NCBI GenBank assembly: GCA_021785795.1
Contig: JAJYEK010000030.1
Coordinates: forward strand, 1 to 34,127
Origin: Pseudomonadota bacterium
Lineage (GTDB): Bacteria > Pseudomonadota > Gammaproteobacteria > Acidiferrobacterales > UBA6901
Length of the DNA: 34,127 bases
Direction of reading: 5' to 3'
A model generated the notes under the pieces. It had not been told where the DNA came from. It saw only the letters and a list, made by a program, of their open reading frames with translations, and did no database searches. Position 1 is the first letter of the stretch, and each line of letters begins with the position of its first letter. The position numbers were made by a program, and so were the translations under genes. Of the stretch, positions 25,834 to 33,255 are shown piece after piece.

Positions 25834-27135
25834 CTACGCCAGTGCGATAAAAATCCCAGCAGACGGCCAGCGCGATCGCCGCCAATACGATGAAGGCAAA
25901 AAACCTCCGGCGTATCCGCGCCGCCTGCCGAGGGCGTCCGCCACCGCACCAAGAAACAGCCGCAGGATGAACCCGCCGGTTGCGCCGATTCCACCAACAA
26001 ATGCGGCTGCACCCGGCACGGCCTGGGGAACGTATTTCGGCACCAGGGCAAACACCGCTGCATTGCCGGTGCCCATGCCGAGGGCCATCAGCAGTTCTCC
26101 GGCCAGGCTCAGCGAGAAGCCCGGGCCAAACGTGACCAGCAGCGCCCCGGCCAGCACGACGAAGTACGCGACGAACGCGGTACGCTCGGCGCCGATCCGA
26201 TCGGACAGCGCGCCGCCATAGATGCGTATGGCCGCCGCAACCAAGGAGAATCCGGCACCGCTCAGGATCCCGGCCTCGACCGCACCCACACGATAGGAAT
26301 TCGCCCAGAAAACCGGGAACCAGGCGCTCAGGGCCAGGAATCCGCCGAAGGACACGAAGTAAAGCAGCATGAGTCCCAAGGTTCGCGGATTCTCGGCGGC
26401 AACGATCAGCGCATGCCATGCCGATTCCACGGGAAATAGCTCCTGCCCGCACTGCGCGGCGATCGTGCGGCTCTCGCCGCTGCCAAGCCCTGTGGTGCGC
26501 AGCGGGAAGTAGCAGGCATCGCGCGCGAGCAAGGCATAGACACCGGCTCCGGCGATCAGAAAGAAGAACCAGGCAAAATACGATCCGGCGAGTCCCCAGC
26601 GTCCGATTGCCAAGGGTAGCGCCAGCGTGAACATGCCCGGGGCCAGGTTTCCGATGCCACCGTAGGCCCCCAGGATCACCGCCTGGCGGTTGCGTGGATA
26701 CCAGTAGGAGACCTGGGGCAGGCCGGCCGAAAACGACGCGATGCCGCTGCCGCACAGCAACCCGAAAAAAACGAGCACCGGATAAAGATTGAAGCCGATG
26801 GAACCGGCGGCGGCCAGCACGAACGCCAGCCCCCACATGCCGATCAGCGACAGGCCGAGCAGCGTCAGCATCGGTACGCGCCCGCCGGCACGGTCGGCCC
26901 AGACGCCGCAGGGAATGCGCAGCAGCGCACCCGCGATCTGCGGCGCTGCCACCAGAAATCCGAGCGCCGTTGCGGAAAGCTGCATGCGGTCCTGGAACAG
27001 CTCGGCAGCCGGTCCGTACAGCGCCACCGCTGCGAATCCGACGAAAAATCCCGCAGCTCCCCCGGCAAAGCCGCGCGCCGGCGATCCGGACAGCGGGTAG
27101 CGATGCGCCGGGTGCCCGGTGACGGCTGCCGGCAT
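25834..27135 (-). CDS. NarK-like MFS transporter, last helix frameshifted
   Basis: A 12-helix major-facilitator protein resembling the nitrate/nitrite porter (NarK/NNP) group: GFLVAAPQIAGALLRIPCGVWADRAGGR in the first half, GAYGGIGNLAPG in helix 5, and GGIGATGGF in the second half. The ATG at 27135 has AAGGAGG 7 nt upstream. The frame runs to 433 residues, but from about residue 413 it reads LPSSYWRRSRW, which is not a membrane helix. The -1 frame from the same point reads FAFIVLAAIALAVCWDFYR, a normal helix 12, ending at 25799. The break lies in a T6 run at 25898-25903. Substrate is inferred from family resemblance only. Confidence 0.82.
   Translation of the reverse strand: MPAAVTGHPAHRYPLSGSPARGFAGGAAGFFVGFAAVALYGPAAELFQDRMQLSATALGFLVAAPQIAGALLRIPCGVWADRAGGRVPMLTLLGLSLIGMWGLAFVLAAAGSIGFNLYPVLVFFGLLCGSGIASFSAGLPQVSYWYPRNRQAVILGAYGGIGNLAPGMFTLALPLAIGRWGLAGSYFAWFFFLIAGAGVYALLARDACYFPLRTTGLGSGESRTIAAQCGQELFPVESAWHALIVAAENPRTLGLMLLYFVSFGGFLALSAWFPVFWANSYRVGAVEAGILSGAGFSLVAAAIRIYGGALSDRIGAERTAFVAYFVVLAGALLVTFGPGFSLSLAGELLMALGMGTGNAAVFALVPKYVPQAVPGAAAFVGGIGATGGFILRLFLGAVADALGRRRGYAGGFLPSSYWRRSRWPSAGIFIALA
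25897..25903 (-). other. Slippery heptamer T TTT TTG at the MFS frameshift
   Basis: In the gene's frame the bases read GGT-TTT-TTG (codons 411-413), an exact X-XXY-YYZ heptamer for -1 slippage. A -1 shift restores the conserved last transmembrane helix. It is also the place where a one-base deletion, or a sequencing error in a homopolymer, would produce the same picture. Confidence 0.5.
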
Positions 27136-27228
27136 GCGAGATCCCTCCTTATCGCCAGATTCTTGTGACCATGGATTGATCGCTCAAACAGGCAATCCAA
27201 GGCTATTCGACTCCGCCGTGCTGCAACC

Positions 27229-27242
27229 TTGACCTGTGTCAA
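27229..27242. promoter_or_regulatory. FNR/FixK-like palindrome upstream of the MFS gene
   Basis: TTGAC-CTGT-GTCAA is a perfect 5+4+5 inverted repeat with the half-sites and spacing of CRP/FNR-family boxes. It lies 94-107 nt before the MFS start in the 138-nt gap after the methyltransferase. No convincing -10 was seen at the right distance. Confidence 0.4.
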
Positions 27243-27273
27243 CTGTCCACGCGGCACGCGTCGCCTGAGCGTT

Positions 27274-27942
27274 TCAGGCCCCAGGATCACGCCGTATCAT
27301 TACGGCCAGAAACCCGCCCCAGGGCAGCACAGCGGGCAGGACCGGTTCGATCACGCGCGCAGCCCTCCCGCCGCCCGGCACGAACACGGCGCTGCGCACC
27401 GTGAGCTGCGGCTGCAGACCGAGCCGCAGCGACCATGCGCGCACGTCGGCAACCGTGTCCCAGCGGGCGCCACGGTAGCTTCCGGTGCCGCGCTTGGCAC
27501 GGTGCAGCAGGCTGTTACGGTTGAGGAGCCCGAGCAGCACTCCGCTGCGACAGACGCGCCACAGTTCGGCGAGCGCGCCCGACGGCTGCGCCACAAAGCA
27601 CAGACTGGTCACGGCCGCGACATGATCGAATGAACCTGACGCGAACGGCAGCGCCGCTGCGGTCCCCTGAATGTACGCCACCCCGCCGCCAGCGCGGCGC
27701 GCCCAGGCGAGCATCCCGGCATCCGCGTCGAGGCCGGTCACCGCCAGACCGGCGGCGGCAAACCGCCGACTGAAGTGCCCGGTGCCACTGCCAACATCCA
27801 GCAATGACGCGCCGGCAGCCGGCCGCATGAGGCTCATCATGAGGCTGAATTCCGCCTCGGCGATCCAACTGCCCCGCGCCGTGCGGTACCAGGCCTCGTA
27901 GTCTTCCGCCGAGAACCGTCCGGACTCCTGGTCATCCGTCAT
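27274..27942 (-). CDS. Class I SAM-dependent methyltransferase
   Basis: A 222-residue cytoplasmic enzyme. SAM-binding motif I is LLDVGSGTGHFSRRF (~47-61), the acidic ribose-contact residue is in VTGLDAD, and the motif II/III region is ALPFASGSFDHV, as in UbiE-like (Methyltransf_11) proteins. The substrate cannot be told. The ATG at 27942 has AGGAGGT 9 nt upstream and is preferred over an in-frame start at 27981. It is on the same strand as the MFS and ATPase-PAP2 genes, 138 nt before the MFS gene, and divergent from the ABC transporter. Confidence 0.85.
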   Translation of the reverse strand: MTDDQESGRFSAEDYEAWYRTARGSWIAEAEFSLMMSLMRPAAGASLLDVGSGTGHFSRRFAAAGLAVTGLDADAGMLAWARRAGGGVAYIQGTAAALPFASGSFDHVAAVTSLCFVAQPSGALAELWRVCRSGVLLGLLNRNSLLHRAKRGTGSYRGARWDTVADVRAWSLRLGLQPQLTVRSAVFVPGGGRAARVIEPVLPAVLPWGGFLAVMIRRDPGA

Positions 27943-28517
27943 TGTCGATCCACCTCCTGACCGCCTGCCTCGATCCGCCATCCCGGCGGGCGGACATCAG
28001 CCGGAAGCAGCCGACCCGAAGCTGCCACGGCCGGTGCCGTCATGCGCTTGCGAACCCCGGGCCTGGTTGGTGGGGCAGCGCAGCTTGGTGACGATGGCCC
28101 GCCAGGCCTGCCCATCGCCGGGGCAGCAGATGCCCTGCGATCCGCCTTAGCATAGAATGTCCTGTCGGGTTTCGCCGCGCAAACAGACCGCGAATCCGGG
28201 GGCTGGGCATGCCAGCGTGGCGGCAGGCTCGGTAACTCCTATCCGGTCGCGTGCTGCCCGAAAGCCAAACGAACATGGGTGGCGCCTCTGCGGCGGCGGC
28301 AATCGACCCAAGGTCGGACGGGACCGACGGTGCCTGCGTCCGGATGGGGCAAATCCATTAAAGGGCGATCTTGCCCGGGTTTCTGGGAACGGCAGACCAT
28401 GGATATAGCGGCAACGCCCGATGTTGCGCTCCAACTGATAGCGCTTTCGTCGCCGCTGCCGGGCCACACCGATGCGCGCTGCCGGTCTCCCCGACACCGC
28501 GCGGGCAGCCGATAGGC
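27943..28517. other. Divergent intergenic region without a supported gene
   Basis: This stretch separates the methyltransferase from the ABC operon. Reading frames here are low-complexity Arg/Ala/Pro text on both strands and match nothing I know. A small perfect hairpin (CTGCCC 28108-28113 with GGGCAG 28121-28126) and a lone TAGAAT (28153-28158) are visible. I found no complete promoter or riboswitch. Confidence 0.5.
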
Positions 28518-30251
28518 GTGGCACAGCACGCGGAGACCCTGAACAGCCCGCGCTGGCACCTGCGCCGGGCCAGCTGGCCGGATCTGGCCGCCACCGTGTT
28601 GGTGCTCGGCATGCTGATCGTAGTGGGTTCCGGCGCGCACCAGATGGCGGCGCCTCTTGCAACCGCGCCGCCGCGCATCAGTTTGTCACCGGCAGCGCTG
28701 CCGTACTATACCCTGCAGACGACAATGCGGATGTTTATTGCCATTACCGTCTCGCTGGCATTCACCTTTGTCTATGCCACGCTTGCCGCCAAAAGCCGGC
28801 GCGCAGAGGTGATCCTCATTCCGCTGCTGGATGTCCTGCAGTCGGTGCCGGTGCTGGGCTATCTTTCGTTCACCGCGCTGTTTTTCATTTCGGCGTTCCC
28901 CGGCAGGGCGCTCGGTCCAGAGCTCGCTGCGATCTTTGCCATCTTTACCAGCCAGGCCTGGAACATGGCGTTCAGCCTCTACCAGTCGTTGCGCACGGTC
29001 CCGCGCGATCTGGATGATGCCGGGCGCAGCCTGCGCTTTTCAGCCTGGCAGCGTTTCTGGCGCGTCGAGGTGCCGTTCGCCCTCCCCGGTCTCGTCTGGA
29101 ACACGATGATGTCTATGTCGGCAGGCTGGTTCTTCGTCGTGGCATCCGAGGCCATCACGGTTGATGGCCTGAATATCCGGCTGCCGGGCGTCGGTTCCTA
29201 CGTCGCCGAGGCCATCCGCCAGCACGACCTCGCTGCGGTCGGATGGGCGATTCTGGCTATGAGCGCAGCCATCCTGTGCTATGACCAACTGGTCTTCCGG
29301 CCTCTGGTAGCCTGGTCGGGCCGCTTTCAGGTTCCGGCACAACCCGCCGCGCGCGGGCCGCGGTCCTGGGTCCTCGAAATCTTTCAACGCTCGCATCTGC
29401 TGCAGCAACTGACCCGGCGCGTGGCAACGGGCCTGCAGGATGCCGGCCGCGCCCGCCTGTCGTTGCCCGCCCGTGTGCATGCTGCCGGGAAGCGGCTTGC
29501 CGCCAGCCGCCTCACGGAGGCGCTATGGTACGGGTTGCTCTGCGGTAGCCTCGTCTACATTCTCGTTCGGTCTGTCGGCTTTGCCCGCATCGCACTCTCG
29601 TGGAGCGATGTCGTCGCTGCCGCGCGCGGCGGCGCGCTCACTTTGCTGCGGGTGATCGTGCTCGTGGCGGTGGCAACCGTGGTCTGGGTGCCGGTCGGGA
29701 TCGTCATTGGCCTGCGACCGAAACTCACGCGCATGATCCAGCCGGCCGCGCAGTTCCTGGCGGCGTTTCCCGCCAATCTGCTGTTCCCGCTGGCGGTGTT
29801 TTTCGTTGTGCGCATGCATCTCGCGCCGGCGGTCTGGCTGAGTCCGCTGATGATTCTCGGGGCGCAATGGTACATCCTGTTCAACGTGATCGCCGGTGCC
29901 AGCGCGTTTCCGCAGGATCTGCGTGAAGCGGCAGCCAGCCTGCGCATTCGCGGATGGCGCTGGTGGCGCGACGTGATGCTGCCCGGGATCCTTCCGTATT
30001 ACGTAACGGGCGCGATCACGGCCAGCGGCGGCGCTTGGAACGCGAGCATCGTCTCGGAAGTGGTGCGCTGGGGGCCGACGGAGCTCACGGCCGGGGGGCT
30101 CGGCGCCTATATCGCGCGCATGACCGAGGCCGGCAACCTGCCGCGCGCGGCGCTCGGAATCGCGGTGATGGCGATCCTGGTGATCGCCATGAACCAGCTT
30201 CTCTGGCGGCCGCTGTACGCCTTCAGTGAACGCCGCATGCGTCTCGACTGA
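28518..30251 (+). CDS. NitT/TauT-type ABC transporter, fused double permease
   Basis: A 577-residue inner-membrane permease with two BPD_transp_1 domains in one chain. Each carries an EAA loop: DDAGRSLRFSAWQRFWRVEV at ~165-190 and REAAASLRIRGWRWWRDVML at ~465-490. About six membrane helices surround each. The family moves nitrate, sulfonates, bicarbonate or related small anions; the substrate here is open. GTG at 28518 is the best start, because the in-frame sequence upstream to 28371 is Pro/Cys-rich without family character; its Shine-Dalgarno is weak. The ATPase follows after 8 nt. No substrate-binding protein gene is adjacent. Confidence 0.88.
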   Translation: MAQHAETLNSPRWHLRRASWPDLAATVLVLGMLIVVGSGAHQMAAPLATAPPRISLSPAALPYYTLQTTMRMFIAITVSLAFTFVYATLAAKSRRAEVILIPLLDVLQSVPVLGYLSFTALFFISAFPGRALGPELAAIFAIFTSQAWNMAFSLYQSLRTVPRDLDDAGRSLRFSAWQRFWRVEVPFALPGLVWNTMMSMSAGWFFVVASEAITVDGLNIRLPGVGSYVAEAIRQHDLAAVGWAILAMSAAILCYDQLVFRPLVAWSGRFQVPAQPAARGPRSWVLEIFQRSHLLQQLTRRVATGLQDAGRARLSLPARVHAAGKRLAASRLTEALWYGLLCGSLVYILVRSVGFARIALSWSDVVAAARGGALTLLRVIVLVAVATVVWVPVGIVIGLRPKLTRMIQPAAQFLAAFPANLLFPLAVFFVVRMHLAPAVWLSPLMILGAQWYILFNVIAGASAFPQDLREAAASLRIRGWRWWRDVMLPGILPYYVTGAITASGGAWNASIVSEVVRWGPTELTAGGLGAYIARMTEAGNLPRAALGIAVMAILVIAMNQLLWRPLYAFSERRMRLD

Positions 30252-30259
30252 GACCACCG

Positions 30260-31552
30260 ATGAACACACCTGCCGGCCGGCCGCTCATCGAACTGCGTCA
30301 GGTCTGCATGGATTTCGCCAAGCCCTCGGGGACGACCCTGCCGGTGCTGGCGGATATCGACCTGGCGCTGCGCAGCCGCGAGATCCTGGGTATCCTCGGA
30401 CGGTCCGGGGCCGGAAAGTCGACGTTGCTGCGTATCGCTGCCGGCCTCGAGCGGCCCACCTCCGGGCAGGTCTATCACGGCGCAGCGCCTCTCACCGGTC
30501 CGGCCGAGGGCATCGCCGTGGTGTTTCAGACCTTCGCGTTGTTTCCGTGGATGACCGTGATCGAAAACGTCGAAGCCGGGCTCGATGTCTTCGCCCTCCC
30601 CCGCAGCGAGAGGCGCCAACGTGCCGAGGCCGCCATAGACCTGATCGGTCTCGACGGTTTCCAGGACGCATACCCGCGGGAACTCTCCGGCGGCATGCGG
30701 CAGCGGGTCGGCTTCGCGCGCGCGATCGTTACCGGCTCGCCGATCCTGCTCATGGACGAGCCGTTCTCGGCGCTGGACGTGCTGACGGCCGAGACGCTGC
30801 GCTCCGATTTCATCGATCTGTGGCTCGAGCACGAGATTCCGACCAACTCGGTGATGCTCGTGACGCATAACATCGAGGAGGCGGTGCTGATGTGTGACCG
30901 CGTCGTCATCCTGTCATCCAATCCGGGTCGCGTGGCGGCCGAAATTGCAGTGCCCCTCCCGCATCCGCGCAACCGCCTGGATGACGCATTCCGCGCAATC
31001 GTCGAAGACATCTACGCCTCTCTGACTTCCCGGGCCATCGCTTCGCTCACTGCGCCCGCCGCGTACCGGGGCGGTCTTGCACTGGTGCTGCCGCGCGCGT
31101 CGGTGAACCAGATGAGCGGATTCGTCGAAACGCTCGCCGGCCCGCCATACCATGGCCGCTCGCGCCTGGGGGAGATCGCGCGTGTACTCGGACTGCAGGT
31201 GGACGACCTGTTTCCGGTCGCCGAAGCGCTGCACCTGCTGGAGTTCGCGGAGCTCAAAGATGGCGCGGTCCGCCTCACGACCGCGGGGCGGCTGTTCGGC
31301 CACGGCGGGACCGAGGAGCGCAAGCGGCTGTTCAAGGAACATCTGATCGAGTTCGTGCCGCTTGCAGCGCATATCCGGCGGGTCCTCGATGAACGCGGGG
31401 AACACCGTGCGCCACGTGTGCGCTTCGAGTCCGAACTGGAAGACCATCTCATCCGCCGTGACGTCGAGCGGACGCTGCGGGTGGTCACCGGCTGGGCGCG
31501 CTATGCCGAGCTGTTCGCGTATGACGACCGCGCGCGCCTGTTCCGCATCTGA
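30260..31552 (+). CDS. NitT/TauT-type ABC ATPase with C-terminal AAA-associated domain
   Basis: Energises the permease encoded just upstream. The product has 430 residues. The ABC domain (1-~250) has Walker A GRSGAGKST (47-55), a Q-loop in VVFQTFALFPW, the signature LSGGMRQRV, Walker B ILLMDEPFSALD and the H-loop in LVTHNIEEA. Residues ~285-425 match the AAA-associated C-terminal region found in a subset of these ATPases (HLLEFAELKDGAVRLTTAG, LIRRDVERTLRVVTGWARYAELFAYDD). That region may bind a regulator or the missing partner. The start is ATG at 30260, close behind the permease stop. Confidence 0.92.
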   Translation: MNTPAGRPLIELRQVCMDFAKPSGTTLPVLADIDLALRSREILGILGRSGAGKSTLLRIAAGLERPTSGQVYHGAAPLTGPAEGIAVVFQTFALFPWMTVIENVEAGLDVFALPRSERRQRAEAAIDLIGLDGFQDAYPRELSGGMRQRVGFARAIVTGSPILLMDEPFSALDVLTAETLRSDFIDLWLEHEIPTNSVMLVTHNIEEAVLMCDRVVILSSNPGRVAAEIAVPLPHPRNRLDDAFRAIVEDIYASLTSRAIASLTAPAAYRGGLALVLPRASVNQMSGFVETLAGPPYHGRSRLGEIARVLGLQVDDLFPVAEALHLLEFAELKDGAVRLTTAGRLFGHGGTEERKRLFKEHLIEFVPLAAHIRRVLDERGEHRAPRVRFESELEDHLIRRDVERTLRVVTGWARYAELFAYDDRARLFRI

Positions 31553-31980
31553 ATCGGACGCCGGCCGGACCCGTGGCCCATGGCCGCTCCCCAGGGCATA
31601 TCCGGCCCTGCCGCCAACCTACCAAACGTAGCACTGCACCGCCCAGGCAGCGCAGCGGCCAGCAGCGTCGCTGCCGCTGCCGCCACCCGATGTCTGGGCG
31701 TGCCAGCACCACGCCCCACCTTGCAACAATCGGCAGCAGCCCCCGGGGGTTCCTGCGCCCATCCGTGGCACAGCAGCGGGGCGCACCGTTCCGGGAAGCT
31801 GCCGGACCCCCGCTCTGCGAACCGGTACGCGTCGGGAACCACAACCAGCCTGAATCGACCGCCTGGCCGGAAGATTGCCGGGGATTTGGCAGTGCAGTAC
31901 GGGCACTGGCCCATAGCTTGTTCGGGTACCGGACGGGACAGCCCTGATCCAGGCCGAAGGCAAAGCTGCGGCAGCGCCGG
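31553..31980. other. Convergent intergenic region with an 8-bp hairpin
   Basis: The 428-nt gap between the ABC ATPase and the tyrosine phosphatase holds no gene I can support. GCAGCGGC (31652-31659) pairs perfectly with GCCGCTGC (31673-31680) across a 13-nt loop. There is no T-run, so terminator function is doubtful. Confidence 0.4.
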
Positions 31981-32460
31981 CTACAGGTATTCGCGCCGGA
32001 TAAGTTCGAGCAGGCCGACCGCCGCCTCTTCCACCATGTCGAGCACGCGATCAAAGCCGCTCTCGCCCCCAAAGTAGGGATCAGGCACCTCGCGCTCGGG
32101 GCGTGCCGGCGCGAATTCCAGAAACAGGCGGATCTTGTGCTCGAGACCTGAGGGACTCATGGCGCGCAGATGTTTCAGATTTTCGCTGTCCATTGCGAGA
32201 ATGAAATCAAAACTTTCGATGTCTCTGCGCGTCGCCTGACGACCGCGCAGCCCCGACAGATCGATGCCGCGACGCGCAGCCGCCGCCTGGGCACGCGCGT
32301 CGGGCGCTTCACCGATATGATACGCATGGGTTCCGGCCGAATCGACTGCGATGACATCCTCCAGTCCGTGCGCGCGCACTACCGCGCGAAACACGCCTTC
32401 AGCCGTCGGTGAGCGGCAGATATTCCCGAGACAGACGAACAAGACGCTTACTTTTGTCAT
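31981..32460 (-). CDS. Low-molecular-weight protein-tyrosine phosphatase
   Basis: A 159-residue cytoplasmic phosphatase with the N-terminal P-loop VCLGNICRSP (nucleophile Cys10, Arg16) and the general-acid loop VPDPYFGGESGF. Bacterial relatives dephosphorylate tyrosine kinases of exopolysaccharide systems or other proteins; no kinase or capsule gene is in view. The ATG at 32460 has AAGGA upstream at workable spacing, and an ATG at 32478 would add six residues. It stands alone, convergent with the ABC operon and divergent from the sigma-54-linked gene. Confidence 0.93.
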   Translation of the reverse strand: MTKVSVLFVCLGNICRSPTAEGVFRAVVRAHGLEDVIAVDSAGTHAYHIGEAPDARAQAAAARRGIDLSGLRGRQATRRDIESFDFILAMDSENLKHLRAMSPSGLEHKIRLFLEFAPARPEREVPDPYFGGESGFDRVLDMVEEAAVGLLELIRREYL

Positions 32461-32788
32461 AGGCAGCGATTCCTTCATTCCTTATTGCAACATGCGAAAT
32501 ACCGGCTGACAGCCGCGTTCCCAGGCCTATGATATCAAACACGCAATCCGGCTGTTTCAGCCCCGCGCCGGATCACGCATGGATGTTGACAGTTTCCATG
32601 GGGCAGCAGGCGCCAGCGCGAGGTCCTCGGACCTGCCGGACTGCGTTCCCGGACATGCGCCCGGAAGGTTCGGCAATCGGCGGCGCCACCCGCCTCAGTC
32701 GACAGGCTGATTCACGTGGCGGTTGCCGGGCGAACCTCGTGGCGTTCCCGTTTGCACCACTGCTGCGCAATGGCATCGCGATATTCCT

Positions 32789-32809
32789 GGTAATGGTGCA
32801 CGGATTACC
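32789..32809. promoter_or_regulatory. Inverted repeat upstream of the sigma-54 promoter (possible activator site)
   Basis: GGTAAT (32789-32794) and ATTACC (32804-32809) form a perfect 6+9+6 inverted repeat centred about 90 nt before the predicted transcription start. That is the usual distance of enhancer-binding-protein sites. It does not match the NtrC consensus closely. The surrounding 32461-32927 gap has no gene I can support. Confidence 0.4.
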
Positions 32810-32863
32810 GAGGCATCCCACGGGACCCACCGCAAGATGTTGATTGGACGCCGAATACATCGG

Positions 32864-32879
32864 TGGCACGGGGATTGCT
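32864..32879 (+). promoter_or_regulatory. Sigma-54 (RpoN) -24/-12 promoter
   Basis: TGGCACG-GGGA-TTGCT matches the consensus TGGCACG-N4-TTGCW at every fixed position, with GG (32865-32866) and GC (32877-32878) exactly 10 nt apart. The predicted start is ~32890, giving a leader of about 38 nt with a GAGGT Shine-Dalgarno before the ATG at 32928. Confidence 0.75.
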
Positions 32880-32927
32880 ATACGCCATGTCGTGAGAGCA
32901 TGACCGCTCGACGCGAGGTAACATACG

Positions 32928-33239
32928 ATGACCGACGAAGAATTGTTTGTTGCGTTTGGTCCCGGGAATCGAAGGGTTCGTCCGTCGAATTGGATACACC
33001 GGCTGCAGGGGATTGCGGCCGCGCATTGGCAGAGCGAGAGACAGCCGCAACCCTGCGCAACCTGCGCCGCATGTTCGGACACCACCTGCTTCGTCTTTCC
33101 AGCGAGCCTGCAAGCAAGCCATCCGGCGCTGGTCCGGGACCTGAAGTTCTGTCTGCGCATGCTCGAGATACCGGAAGTCAGTTCCCGCTGCCCGCGAAAT
33201 GCCGACCACACGAGCGTTGCGCAGCGAACCGCTGCCTGA
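32928..33239 (+). CDS. Small Cys-cluster protein, distantly DUF3579-like
   Basis: A 103-residue protein without signal peptide or membrane segment. RPSNWIHRLQGIA (~18-30), a central CFVFPASL and the HPALVRDLKFCLRMLEI helix recall the layout of DUF3579 proteins (RPSDWAERLCG, a central conserved-Cys strand, a C-terminal helix). The resemblance is from memory and loose. It has a Cys cluster, Cys43-x2-Cys46-x2-Cys49-x4-Cys54, plus Cys75 and Cys88, which could bind a metal. The ATG at 32928 has GAGGT upstream. A sigma-54 promoter precedes it and a 6-bp hairpin begins right after its stop, which together support a real gene. Function is unknown. Confidence 0.65.
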   Translation: MTDEELFVAFGPGNRRVRPSNWIHRLQGIAAAHWQSERQPQPCATCAACSDTTCFVFPASLQASHPALVRDLKFCLRMLEIPEVSSRCPRNADHTSVAQRTAA

Positions 33240-33255
33240 CGTCCGGATTCGGACG
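33240..33255 (+). terminator. Hairpin directly after the Cys-cluster gene
   Basis: CGTCCG-GATT-CGGACG is a perfect 6-bp stem with a 4-nt loop starting at the base after the stop codon. No T-run follows, so it may be a weak terminator or an mRNA end-protecting structure. Confidence 0.4.

Noticed and set aside
27982..28517. TPP or other riboswitch before the ABC operon
   Set aside because: No conserved riboswitch core sequence could be recognised on either strand.
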